A stretch of DNA of 64,000 nucleotides, taken from assembly GCF_002264395.1 (NCBI RefSeq), contig NZ_NFVA01000012.1:30706-94705 (forward strand), given 5' to 3'. The notes under the pieces were generated by a model that was not told the DNA's origin, did not search any database, and saw only the letters and a program-made list of their open reading frames with translations. Positions within the stretch are counted from its first letter, which is position 1; the number at the start of each line of letters is the position of its first letter. Source of the DNA: Paenibacillus sp. VTT E-133291 (lineage in GTDB: Bacteria > Bacillota > Bacilli > Paenibacillales > Paenibacillaceae). Below, piece by piece: positions 17,951-26,376 of the stretch. The translations under genes were made by a program, and so were the position numbers.

Positions 17951-19048
17951 TTACAAAAAACGATTGCGTATCCAGCGGCTATTAGCGAAGAAGAACAGCC
18001 TTGTAAGCGGACTTCCTCTCATTAGGCTTTTAGACACACTGCGAACTTCCCGCTGTTCGCTAACTTTCGGATCAGATAAATAAAGTGCCAGCAATCCCTC
18101 AATCACCATACGATGCATAGATGATTCCGGTAGTTCACGTACATCCTTACGGGCCCACTCAACCATGGAAGCGATCCGACTTAACATGGTATCCGTGTCG
18201 TCATAATAATTGCAGAAATTAAGATCACCGCCTGCTCGGTCCTCTTCCTGATCAATCAAATAATCCAGCATAATGTGCAATCCACACACATGTGGAAAGT
18301 ATGCAGCTCGAATCGATTCCGAAGAAGACTTATTTAGCTTCGGATCACATGCAGATAGAAAAAGCATGAATACGCCTAAAGTAGAGCCTGTCGCAGCCGC
18401 AAACTCGTTCCAGTGCAGATGCGGAGCACGGCTACCCTGCTGCTCCCACCATTCCTTCAGGGCTGTTTCCCTGAGTTCCGGGCGGATATGCTTATATACC
18501 TGCAAATCTGTATACAGCACAGCCAAATCACGAATCTCCGCTGCAGCAGCGGAATAACCTGGCAGCAAAGAGATCATCTCCTGGCATTTTCGAACTAGCC
18601 TATACAAGTATCCGCCGTCATTCTGTTCATCGCGAAGCGCATAATAATTGACAGGTTCAGCGTTTGGATCAATGGCATCCAGCATAGATTGATGCAGCAG
18701 CCTGAAATCTGCAGGATCAAGCGAAGTACTGCGATCACATAAGTTATCTAGATAATCACTGATAGTTTGATAAGCAACAATAAGCGGAATAAGTATATGT
18801 CTCATCGATAAATTGCCGGCGGCATAAATACCTCCACCTATGCAATGAAACTCTTTCGTCTCAATGCTGGCAAGTGCTTGCTTCCGGAGCTCGGGATCGG
18901 GAATCCCATTCGCATCTTGGCGCCAGAAGTTTAGACTTTCTCTCACTTCGGGCAGCACGTACTTATAGACCCTGTTCATAAGCCCAATAGGGCCACGCGG
19001 GCTAAGGTAACGGCCTTGCTCTAATTCACTCAATGATAGTGCCTCCAC
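17951..19048 (-). CDS. ytpB: Tetraprenyl-beta-curcumene synthase (DUF2600)
   Basis: This protein resembles Bacillus YtpB, which cyclises the C35 tetraprenyl diphosphate to tetraprenyl-beta-curcumene, a precursor of sesquarterpenes found in spores. The N-terminal region (LPEVRESLNFWRQDANGIPD, PELRKQALASIETK, FHCIGGGIYA) matches the family, and Asp-rich helices such as LDNLCDRS and DYLIDQEEDRAG are likely Mg-diphosphate contacts. The length (365 aa) is as expected. The start is GTG with AAGGAGA seven bases upstream. The prenyl-diphosphate synthase and the squalene-cyclase partner are not in the window. Confidence 0.9.
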   Translation of the reverse strand: MEALSLSELEQGRYLSPRGPIGLMNRVYKYVLPEVRESLNFWRQDANGIPDPELRKQALASIETKEFHCIGGGIYAAGNLSMRHILIPLIVAYQTISDYLDNLCDRSTSLDPADFRLLHQSMLDAIDPNAEPVNYYALRDEQNDGGYLYRLVRKCQEMISLLPGYSAAAAEIRDLAVLYTDLQVYKHIRPELRETALKEWWEQQGSRAPHLHWNEFAAATGSTLGVFMLFLSACDPKLNKSSSESIRAAYFPHVCGLHIMLDYLIDQEEDRAGGDLNFCNYYDDTDTMLSRIASMVEWARKDVRELPESSMHRMVIEGLLALYLSDPKVSEQREVRSVSKSLMRGSPLTRLFFFANSRWIRNRFL

Positions 19049-19234
19049 ATTGTTGTCTCCTTATCCAAATCACCACTTATTATAATATGATCAGACGTAT
19101 TTGTACAAACAACAAAATCACTTTCGTAAAATTATGAAAGATTCAGAAATAACGCAATTCAAGAATAAAACACATAACCCTCCATTGCTTTATGCTATAC
19201 TAGCCATATTTCAATCTCAGAGGAGTGCACTTTC

Positions 19235-20482
19235 ATGTTTTCAAAACGGACCGGAAGCCCTTACAGTGATCAGAATTGGCTTCGTTCCTTTCTTTTTACG
19301 ATTTATGGCACAAGCGTTCTTGTAGTATCCTACTTTCCTTTATTCTACACACATTTAGGGTTTAGCAGTTCTCAGGTGGGCTACTTGTATTCCCTCGGTC
19401 CCCTCATCTCCATCCTATCCAATCTCTTCTGGAGTATGATGAGCGATAAGCTGGGTACCATTCGAAAAATCATGTTTATTTTACTCGCGGGGCAATTAGT
19501 TACCGGACTTTTATTAGCCAGAGCGACCGAATTTTCTTCCGTTATGCTTATTTTGTCCTTTTTCTACTTCTTCTATTACCCAGTTTTTCCGCTTGCTGAT
19601 ACAATGGCCATCAAAATTGCGGAGCGACACGGACGAAACTTCATCACAATTCGTGTATTTGGCTCCTTAGGCTATTCTTTCTTTGCTTTAACCGTTGGTT
19701 ATGCGCTTAGAGCTTTAGGTGCTACTTGGAGTCTTACCTTATGTATTATCATCATTATAATCGCACTTCTAATTACAATTGGCCTAAAGGATGTCAAAAA
19801 AACTGTTCCAGAGCTCTCCAATCAGAAAGCTGTTACTACCAAACCAGACAAGAAAGAGCATGGGCTTAAAGATATTCTTTTGCAAAAAGAAGTGCTGTGG
19901 TTCTTCGGATGTGTCTTTGTACTCGCACTGGGCCATAGAATGAACGAAGCTTTTCTCACCATCAGTTTAAAGAATCTGGGCGCTGGTGAGGAAGTAATCG
20001 GCTGGGCACTACTTGCCTCAGCACTAAGTGAAATCCCTGTATTATTTATACTCGGCAAATACGGCGACAAATTTAAAGAACTGCCCTTATTAGTTTTAGC
20101 CAGTCTCATGTATGCCCTTCGTTTTCTACTCATGGCGCTCGCCGAGCATCCAGGCTCTATAATCGCGATTCAAGCCTTGCATAGCCTGACATTTGGCGTC
20201 TTTTTTGTAACATGTGTCCGTTATATCACTCGGATTATTCCTGATCGTCTCCGAGCAACCGGTCTTGCCATCTACACGGTTGTTTGGTCAAGTGCAGCTG
20301 GACTTCTAAGTGGTACATTTGGTGGAATGATCTATCAAGAAGCTGGGCGCTTCACCTTTTATATGGTAGCGGTTGGCTTCAGCCTTCTTGCCTTTGTAGG
20401 CTTTTTAGGACAGCATTTATTGGATACCCATCGAGATTCAATGCGCTATTTTAAGAAAAAAAACAAAAAAGCTTCTCTATAA
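19235..20482 (+). CDS. MFS transporter (MFS_1-like, LacY/NupG-type fold)
   Basis: This 415-aa protein has twelve membrane segments split by a charged loop near residue 200 (KKTVPELSNQK...KPDKKEHG). Features such as FPLFYTHLGFSSSQVGYLYS, the A-loop SDKLGTIRKIM and RVFGSLGYSFFAL are typical of the MFS_1-like group found as sugar- or nucleoside-type transporters. The substrate cannot be inferred. GAGGAG precedes the ATG by nine bases, and a terminator follows. Confidence 0.87.
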   Translation: MFSKRTGSPYSDQNWLRSFLFTIYGTSVLVVSYFPLFYTHLGFSSSQVGYLYSLGPLISILSNLFWSMMSDKLGTIRKIMFILLAGQLVTGLLLARATEFSSVMLILSFFYFFYYPVFPLADTMAIKIAERHGRNFITIRVFGSLGYSFFALTVGYALRALGATWSLTLCIIIIIIALLITIGLKDVKKTVPELSNQKAVTTKPDKKEHGLKDILLQKEVLWFFGCVFVLALGHRMNEAFLTISLKNLGAGEEVIGWALLASALSEIPVLFILGKYGDKFKELPLLVLASLMYALRFLLMALAEHPGSIIAIQALHSLTFGVFFVTCVRYITRIIPDRLRATGLAIYTVVWSSAAGLLSGTFGGMIYQEAGRFTFYMVAVGFSLLAFVGFLGQHLLDTHRDSMRYFKKKNKKASL

Positions 20483-20510
20483 TAGAACACTTCTGATATT
20501 CAAAAATATT

Positions 20511-20553
20511 AAAAGGTCTTTGCTATCCCTTCACTTGGGAGTGCGAAGACCTT
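20511..20553 (+). terminator. Rho-independent terminator
   Basis: AAAAGGTCTTTGC and GCGAAGACCTTT pair around an inner TCCC/GGGA stem, ending in TTTC. It closes the MFS gene. Confidence 0.75.
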
Positions 20554-20587
20554 TCATCTAAATTGATGTCTATTAGACGTAAAAAAA

Positions 20588-20614
20588 CACAGTTCCCGAA
20601 AGAACTGTGTTTTA
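20588..20614. terminator. Rho-independent terminator for csp
   Basis: AACACAGTTC and GAACTGTGTT form a ten-pair stem with loop CCGAAA and A/T runs on both sides. On the minus strand it would end the cold-shock gene after an 80-nt 3' untranslated region. Confidence 0.8.
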
Positions 20615-20694
20615 TAGTTGGTAACCACTCTTGCAAGGGCTTGCCAAGTAAATTATATATTTATAGCAGACAGCTTAGCTGCCTTTGCCGTTTC

Positions 20695-20892
20695 TTATAA
20701 TTTTACTACGTTTTCAGCTTGCGGTCCACGGTTACCATCAGTGATATCGAATTCAACTTCTTGACCTTCGTCTAAAGTTTTGAATCCTTCACCTTGAATT
20801 GCTGAGAAGTGTACGAATACATCTTCGCCGCCTTCTACTTGAAGAAAGCCATAACCTTTTTCTGCGTTAAACCATTTTACTGTACCTTTCAA
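20695..20892 (-). CDS. Cold-shock protein (CspA/CspB family)
   Basis: This 65-aa single OB-fold RNA chaperone carries both RNA-binding motifs: KGYGFLQV (RNP1) and DVFVHFSAI (RNP2). Length and sequence are standard. The start codon is TTG, with AGGAGG eight bases ahead. Csp proteins melt RNA structure in the cold and act as transcription antiterminators. The leader holds a small palindrome before the ribosome site (separate entry), in line with the leader-based control usual for csp genes. Confidence 0.96.
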   Translation of the reverse strand: MKGTVKWFNAEKGYGFLQVEGGEDVFVHFSAIQGEGFKTLDEGQEVEFDITDGNRGPQAENVVKL

Positions 20893-20916
20893 TTGAACAA
20901 CCTCCTAAAAAATAAC

Positions 20917-20930
20917 CGCCATATATGGCG
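20917..20930 (-). promoter_or_regulatory. Palindrome in the csp leader, possible mini-hairpin
   Basis: CGCCATATATGGCG is self-complementary and can fold as a five-pair stem with a four-base loop. A T-rich run and then the AGGAGG site follow immediately on the minus strand. It may act as an attenuator, a temperature-sensitive element or a protein site; sequence alone does not say which. Confidence 0.45.
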
Positions 20931-20939
20931 TATAACTAT

Positions 20940-20968
20940 ATTATACTGCAATCTTCTGCTCAAATCAA
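20940..20968 (-). promoter_or_regulatory. SigA-type promoter of csp
   Basis: TTGATT (20968-20963) and TATAAT (20945-20940) are separated by 17 bases on the minus strand. The leader would be about 40 nt long. Confidence 0.75.
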
Positions 20969-21067
20969 TCTATCTCAACCTATAAATATGTGATTTAATT
21001 TGCTTTTCCCTTCACCAGTGCGTTATCATTGAGCCAAAAGCCAAAAATCGCCAGGGTGGTATTGATA

Positions 21068-21301
21068 ATGATCAAAAAACATGAAATATACAAAACAGAC
21101 AAATGGAATATGATGACGGTAGAAGTTCAAGGACGTTATATTGTACTTCGCGAAATCTCCGATCAATGGGGAGAAGAAACACATACTTTCCTTAGTCGTC
21201 CAGCTATGATGCAGTGGGTGAACAACCGATTCAACAAAGAATCTTATAAAGATAATGAAGAAGAGTACAAAAATATCATCGCAGCTTTCAAACAGGTATA
21301 A
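21068..21301 (+). CDS. Small hypothetical protein (77 aa)
   Basis: I do not recognise this family. The ATG at 21068 is chosen for AGGGTGG upstream. The product is soluble and charged (MIKKHEIYKTDKWNMM at the start), with a Trp-rich middle (DQWGEETHTF, MMQWVNNRF) and an acidic/lysine tail. A small membrane-protein gene starts seven bases after its stop, so they are likely co-transcribed. No signal sequence or catalytic motif is seen. Confidence 0.6.
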   Translation: MIKKHEIYKTDKWNMMTVEVQGRYIVLREISDQWGEETHTFLSRPAMMQWVNNRFNKESYKDNEEEYKNIIAAFKQV

Positions 21302-21307
21302 CAGAAT

Positions 21308-21478
21308 ATGAACACAGAAAATATCGCGATTTATGTTGTCCTAGTCTTATGTCTAGGCGCAGTTCTAATTATGACCAAGGATCGTGTCCCGCCGCAGTTT
21401 AAGCGGGGCATGGCCTTAACTGCAGTCATTATGATTCTGTTCGCCTTCATCTTTGTTATTTATAGTTTATTGGCATAA
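21308..21478 (+). CDS. Small two-helix membrane protein (56 aa)
   Basis: This short gene begins right after the 77-aa gene. The product has two hydrophobic helices (about 5-22 and 36-54) joined by a positively charged loop, TKDRVPPQFKRG, which would face the cytosol. AGGT in the end of the preceding gene is the only ribosome site, suggesting translational coupling. Function is unknown; the clean two-helix pattern is the main support for it being real. Confidence 0.55.
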   Translation: MNTENIAIYVVLVLCLGAVLIMTKDRVPPQFKRGMALTAVIMILFAFIFVIYSLLA

Positions 21479-21698
21479 CTTATCCTTTCATATATTTAAA
21501 GAAGACTAAATATTAATAATCAGGACTTAACAGGGCATAATAAGCCGACTCTACTTTCAAGAGGAGGACGTTATGCCTATTTCACCCAAGTCCATCCCTC
21601 TTCTACTTGTGCTCAGCTTGCTACCGGGTGATTTATCATCTACAGTATTGCCGAGGGAGATTATGCCTACTACATCTCATCATTCTAGGAGGGTTTCT

Positions 21699-23489
21699 AT
21701 GGAACAATTATTGAAAAGAAGCGAAGTACCTGCTGAGAATCGTTGGAAGCTTGAAGATGTGTTTGCTTCTCAGAAGGATTGGGATGCAGAATTTGCTGAA
21801 GCAAAATCCCTAATCAAAAAAGCTGCGGATTTTCAGGGTACACTAGATTCCGCAGATGCTCTAAAAAAATGTTTTGAGCTGGATGACAAGTTGTCCATCT
21901 TAACTGAACGACTCTTCGTGTATGCACATATGCGTCAAGATGAAGACACAGCTAATCCTGAATATCAAGCTTTGTCCTCTAAAGCTAAAAAGCTTGGTAT
22001 TGAAGCAGGTGAAGCCTTATCTTTTGTAACCCCAGAAATTCTGGCGTTGCCAATTGAGAAGCTCAACCAATTCATCGCTGATCCGAACCTATCCGCTTAT
22101 AAATTCACCTTAACTGAAATGAAACGTGAAAAAGCCCATGTGCTTTCTAAGGCTGAAGAAGCACTGCTCGCTCAGGTCGGAAATTTAGCTCAAGCACCTC
22201 AGAATATTTTCAGTATGCTGAACAATGCGGATCTGAAATTCCCTAAGATCAAAGATGAGGATGGCAAAGAAGTTGAACTGACTCATGGCAACTATATCAA
22301 GTTTCTCGAAAGTAGCGACCGTGAGGTTCGCCGAAATGCTTTTAAGGCAGTCTATGATACCTACCGGAAGCAGAAGAACACGATCGCAGCAACGCTTAGC
22401 GCCAATGTGAATAAAAATGTCTTTTACTCACGGATTCGCAAATATCCTTCTGTAATGGAAATGTCACTCTATGGAGATAACATTCCTAAAGAGGTTTACA
22501 CCAACTTGATTGATACGATTCACGAAAGCCTTCCATTGATGCACCGTTATATGAAACTGCGTCAGAAGCTGCTGGGTGTCGATGAGTTACATATGTATGA
22601 TCTGTTTGCACCGCTTGTTGATGAATATAAATTAGATATCACCTATGAAGAAGCCAAAAAAATCACTAAAGAGGGTCTCAAACCGCTTGGTGAAGATTAT
22701 CTGAATGTGCTGCAAAAAGGCTACGACAACGGTTGGATCGATGTGTATGAGAACGAGAATAAACGGTCCGGGGCTTACAGCTGGGGGCCATATGGTACGC
22801 ATCCTTTCGTACTGCTGAACCATAATGATAATTTAAACAGTATGTTTACACTGGCACATGAGATGGGCCATGCATTACACTCGTATTTTTCGGATAGCGC
22901 TCTGAATTATCGGGATGCGCAATATACGATTTTCCTAGCAGAGGTTGCTTCTACTACTAACGAGGCGTTGCTAATGGATTATTTACTCAAAAAGTCTACA
23001 GATCCTAAAGAAAAAATGTATTTGCTCACCTACTATGCTGATCAGTTCCGGACAACGATTTTCCGGCAGACGATGTTTGCTGAGTTCGAGAAAATCATTC
23101 ATCAGCGTGTTGAAGAAGGTGAATCGCTTACTCCACAAGATCTTTCGAGCATCTACTACGACCTGAATGTTAAATACTATGGTAAAGAAATGGTTGTAGA
23201 TCAAGATATCGAGATGGAATGGGCGCGGATTCCGCATTTCTATAACAGCTTCTATGTTTATAAATACGCAACCGGCTTCTCAGCAGCGACTAGCTTTGCC
23301 AAACAAATTCTTGAAGAAGGCAAACCTGCGGTGGATCGTTACCTCGGCTTCCTGAAGAGTGGCGGCAGTGACTACTCCATTAATATTCTGTCTAAAGCTG
23401 GTGTTGATATGTCTTCTCCTGAGCCGATTCGCGAAGCAATGAGTGTCTTCGAAGATGTTATCGCTCAAATGGAACAGTTGACCAAATAA
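21699..23489 (+). CDS. pepF: Oligoendopeptidase F (M3 family)
   Basis: This cytosolic zinc peptidase cleaves short peptides. From the ATG at 21699 (TAGGAGGG five bases upstream) it is 596 aa, the usual PepF length. The zincin motif is HEMGHALHSYF, with the downstream glutamate in FLAEVASTTNEALL. Oddly, an in-frame ATG at 21573 has an equally good AGAGGAGG site and would add 42 residues with a hydrophobic stretch resembling a signal peptide. I take the shorter form as the main product. A terminator follows. Confidence 0.93.
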   Translation: MEQLLKRSEVPAENRWKLEDVFASQKDWDAEFAEAKSLIKKAADFQGTLDSADALKKCFELDDKLSILTERLFVYAHMRQDEDTANPEYQALSSKAKKLGIEAGEALSFVTPEILALPIEKLNQFIADPNLSAYKFTLTEMKREKAHVLSKAEEALLAQVGNLAQAPQNIFSMLNNADLKFPKIKDEDGKEVELTHGNYIKFLESSDREVRRNAFKAVYDTYRKQKNTIAATLSANVNKNVFYSRIRKYPSVMEMSLYGDNIPKEVYTNLIDTIHESLPLMHRYMKLRQKLLGVDELHMYDLFAPLVDEYKLDITYEEAKKITKEGLKPLGEDYLNVLQKGYDNGWIDVYENENKRSGAYSWGPYGTHPFVLLNHNDNLNSMFTLAHEMGHALHSYFSDSALNYRDAQYTIFLAEVASTTNEALLMDYLLKKSTDPKEKMYLLTYYADQFRTTIFRQTMFAEFEKIIHQRVEEGESLTPQDLSSIYYDLNVKYYGKEMVVDQDIEMEWARIPHFYNSFYVYKYATGFSAATSFAKQILEEGKPAVDRYLGFLKSGGSDYSINILSKAGVDMSSPEPIREAMSVFEDVIAQMEQLTK

Positions 23490-23511
23490 GGCAGAGAGCT
23501 TAGTATTGCAT

Positions 23512-23547
23512 TAATCCCTTGCCCTATTTGGGCAAGGGATTTTATTC
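23512..23547 (+). terminator. Rho-independent terminator after pepF
   Basis: AATCCCTTGCCC and GGGCAAGGGATT form a 12-pair stem followed by TTATT. Confidence 0.88.
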
Positions 23548-23576
23548 TGTTATATCCCCTGAGGAGGAAGAATTCA

Positions 23577-23888
23577 ATGAGAATTCAATGGTCTTTAATT
23601 GCAGGTCTAATCTTCGCGCTGCTAACAGCCATATTTGCAGTCATCAACGTGGATCCCGTTCAAGTCAATTTCGGTTTTGATGTAGTTAATATACCGCTGA
23701 TCCTAGTTATTCTGGGCTGCGCGTTAATTGGTGGAATCATCGTGGGTTCTTACGGTATTTTTCGCCAGTACAAGCTACAAAAACAAATTAAAAGCTTAAA
23801 TGCTGAGCTAACCAAACTTCGTGATGCCGACACTTCTTTAGATTCTTTTAACACAGACAATGATGGCCTAACAGGAGGACTTAACTAA
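23577..23888 (+). CDS. LapA domain membrane protein (DUF1049)
   Basis: This 103-aa protein has two membrane helices (about 5-25 and 38-62), the second followed by a positively charged coiled-coil stretch, as in LapA-domain proteins. The motif AVINVDPVQVNFGF between the helices is characteristic. In Firmicutes there is no lipopolysaccharide, so the name from Gram-negatives does not describe its job; function is unknown. GAGGAGG precedes the ATG. Its stop overlaps the next start as TAATG. Confidence 0.85.
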   Translation: MRIQWSLIAGLIFALLTAIFAVINVDPVQVNFGFDVVNIPLILVILGCALIGGIIVGSYGIFRQYKLQKQIKSLNAELTKLRDADTSLDSFNTDNDGLTGGLN

Positions 23889-24931
23889 TGATTACTATTC
23901 AACCAAACGAAGATTACATACTCTCAATCCTAAAAAAATTACTTGATACACCGAGCCCCAGCGGCTTCACAGCACAAGTAATGAACCTTGTTGCCGAAGA
24001 AGCGGCAGCATTAAATGTACCGCTAAGCTGGAATGAAAAAGGCGGCGTAATTCTAACCGTCCCAGGCCTAGATCCTTCCCGTACAATCGGCATCAGCGCT
24101 CACGTGGATACACTTGGAGGCATGGTTCGCTCTATTAAATCTGATGGTACACTGCGACTAACCTCTGTTGGTGGCTTCACAATGCACAGCATCGAGAATG
24201 AATATTGTGTGATCCATACCCGCAGCGGCAGAACCTATACTGGAACCATCTTAACCAGCCATCCATCCGTTCACGTATATCCTGATGCTCGTGATTTCAA
24301 ACGTTCAGAAGAGAACATGGAAGTACGGATTGATGAGCTAGTATCTAACAAAGAAGATGTACTTAAGCTAGGCATCTCTGTTGGTGATTTCATTTCCTTC
24401 GATGCACGTGCGGTGATTACACCTAGCGGGTATATTAAATCCCGGCATCTGGATGACAAAGCTAGCGTGGCTGCCCTTCTTGGCCTGCTGGAAAGCATGA
24501 AGCGCGAAGGCTGGAAACCGCTCCACAACCTTTCTTTCCTCATCTCCAACTATGAGGAAGTGGGACATGGCACATCTTGGATTCCTGGCGAGATTAATGA
24601 AATGATCGCAGTCGATATGGGTGCTATGGGCGATGATCTTAGCTGTAAAGAAACCGATGTGTCCATCTGTGCAAAGGATTCTTCCGGCCCTTATGATTAT
24701 GTTATGACTGGCCGTTTGATTGAGCTGGCAGAAGCACTTGCTATTCCTTATGCCGTTGATATCTATCCCATGTACGGCTCTGATGCTTCCGCTGCCCTTC
24801 GAGGCGGCAATAATATTCGTGCCGCACTGATCGGCCCAGGCGTACACGCCTCCCACTCCATGGAACGTACACATAAGCAAGCTGTAGTAAACACTGCTAA
24901 GCTTCTCGCTGCTTATGTGGGCACTAACTGA
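23888..24931 (+). CDS. M42 family aminopeptidase (YsdC/FrvX-like)
   Basis: This is a cocatalytic metallo-aminopeptidase of the M42 family (347 aa), related to glutamyl aminopeptidases and once called endoglucanases. Metal ligands are visible: the first His-x-Asp in GISAHVDTLGG, the Asp in RHLDDKASVAALL, the catalytic Glu pair in NYEEVGHG, and the last ligand in GPGVHASHSMERTH. It starts by TAATG overlap after the LapA-like gene, and the next gene overlaps its end by 17 bp, indicating one operon. Confidence 0.9.
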   Translation: MITIQPNEDYILSILKKLLDTPSPSGFTAQVMNLVAEEAAALNVPLSWNEKGGVILTVPGLDPSRTIGISAHVDTLGGMVRSIKSDGTLRLTSVGGFTMHSIENEYCVIHTRSGRTYTGTILTSHPSVHVYPDARDFKRSEENMEVRIDELVSNKEDVLKLGISVGDFISFDARAVITPSGYIKSRHLDDKASVAALLGLLESMKREGWKPLHNLSFLISNYEEVGHGTSWIPGEINEMIAVDMGAMGDDLSCKETDVSICAKDSSGPYDYVMTGRLIELAEALAIPYAVDIYPMYGSDASAALRGGNNIRAALIGPGVHASHSMERTHKQAVVNTAKLLAAYVGTN

Positions 24932-25745
24932 GTCAAGCACTGGCAAGCTAACGCAGCTCTGGAGACGTAGACAATGGCTGATCGTTTCACTTCTGCTGCT
25001 CTTGGTAGCAGCGTCAGTGCTCTCAATGATCCTGTTATCCAGAAATCACACGGAAGATCCCTTTGCTGATCTTCCCCACGCCTACACCTATTCAGAGGCT
25101 GTAAGTCCAGAAAATGTTCAACTCTATATGATGTCACTTTCGCCAGATGATGTTCAACTCAGAGCCGCTGGTGCACCTCTTCAGCAAGTTATGGCTTATG
25201 GGATTAATGGAGGCTTCTTCTATGAAGACGCACTCCTCTCTATTGCTATAATAAATGATGTCCCCACTAACGGGGTTAAAAAGGCATACGGCTCCGGCTG
25301 GTTTAACGCTAAATATGCACGCGGAACCCTGGTCTGGGATGGTGCCAGTCGTAGCTTTTCGGTACATGTCGTCTCATCGGGAGAAGAATTGAACGTTACG
25401 GATCGCCAGCATTATTTTGCGCAAGGCGGCATTAGTATGAATCTTAAGCATGAAGATGTCTGGGAAGCTGTGATCGCGAAAGAACATCTTCCTTATGCTG
25501 ATGAGCAACGAATGCGCTCAGGCATGCTGTATGATGATAATGGCAAGCTGTGGCTGATTGTTACGCCAACACTCTCGACGGCGGCAGAGTTCCGCACAGC
25601 CATCCTACAGAGCGTGCCTGCTGAAGGTCTCGAAGGTATCTTTCTTGATGGAGATGGCTCCTCACAGATGAATGCTGATGAAATCATCTTACCTGGCGAC
25701 TCTCGTGCTGTGGTGCAAATGATTGCGGTGGACGGAACGAAATAA
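24915..25745 (+). CDS. Phosphodiester glycosidase family protein (NAGPA domain), membrane-anchored
   Basis: This 276-aa protein has a basic N terminus (LWRRRQW), a signal anchor at about 22-43, and an extracellular NAGPA-type domain. Family marks are GINGGFF near residue 95 and FLDGDGSSQM near 250. In animals the domain uncovers a phosphodiester-linked GlcNAc; bacterial members may act on wall polymers or regulate peptidoglycan. No ribosome site is apparent before the ATG inside the peptidase gene, so translational coupling is likely. A terminator follows. Confidence 0.8.
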   Translation: MWALTESSTGKLTQLWRRRQWLIVSLLLLLVAASVLSMILLSRNHTEDPFADLPHAYTYSEAVSPENVQLYMMSLSPDDVQLRAAGAPLQQVMAYGINGGFFYEDALLSIAIINDVPTNGVKKAYGSGWFNAKYARGTLVWDGASRSFSVHVVSSGEELNVTDRQHYFAQGGISMNLKHEDVWEAVIAKEHLPYADEQRMRSGMLYDDNGKLWLIVTPTLSTAAEFRTAILQSVPAEGLEGIFLDGDGSSQMNADEIILPGDSRAVVQMIAVDGTK

Positions 25746-25776
25746 AGGATGCTGGAATAGTCTCTTGCAATTAAAA

Positions 25777-25824
25777 ACAGAGTAGGAATTCTCCAATAAT
25801 TGGAGCACCCTACTCTGTTTTTTT
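25777..25824 (+). terminator. Rho-independent terminator
   Basis: AACAGAGTAGG and CCTACTCTGTT pair around an inner CTCCAAT/ATTGGAG stem; seven T bases follow. Confidence 0.88.
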
Positions 25825-25851
25825 GTTGACTGGCAGTAACTGTGTCCGGGA

Positions 25852-26337
25852 TCAATCCCAGACTTGCTCCAGCTTATCTGAGTAATATGAAATGGCCTTA
25901 CTATAGCTTCTTATTCCTTCATCCGCTGAGGTTTCAGCCAGCAATTTAAGCAAAATCCCCATAGCCAGACTATGATCTCCAAGATTGTGCAAGGTCATCG
26001 CAAGGAACACCGGAAACTCCTTATTCTCTGGGTATTCATGAACGGCCTGCTCCAATATTAATTTGGAGTTTTCATATTCTCCGAGTGTTCGGTAGGTGCT
26101 GCCCAGTCCCAATAAAGCGCCGACTCTCTGCTCCGAAGATAAGCCTAGTGTTAGGCTTTTCACATAATAGGGTACTGCCCCGCGTTCCAGGCCGAGCACA
26201 TCATGCGTCCATGCCAATTGATATAGAAGTTCTGCATCATCACTATTCTGCTCATATAGCTCTAACAGCATCACTCTGGCTTCTTCAGCTTTACCTTCGT
26301 TTCGCAGGGCTACAGCTAACATAAGTTGATTCTTCAA
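25852..26337 (-). CDS. Tetratricopeptide repeat protein (TPR_5-like)
   Basis: This is an all-helical protein of about 161 aa made of about four TPR-like repeats; AVALRNEGKAEEARVML, YQLAWTHDVLG and LGSTYRTLGEYENSKLIL show the repeat pattern. TPRs mediate protein contacts and no enzymatic motif is present. I take the TTG at 26337, with GGGAGGG six bases ahead, because the repeat begins right there; a longer start at 26370 lacks a ribosome site. It ends a close-packed minus-strand gene run. Confidence 0.78.
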   Translation of the reverse strand: MKNQLMLAVALRNEGKAEEARVMLLELYEQNSDDAELLYQLAWTHDVLGLERGAVPYYVKSLTLGLSSEQRVGALLGLGSTYRTLGEYENSKLILEQAVHEYPENKEFPVFLAMTLHNLGDHSLAMGILLKLLAETSADEGIRSYSKAISYYSDKLEQVWD

Positions 26338-26376
26338 ACTGAGCCCTCCCTTATCGTCACACCAAGACAATCCGTT

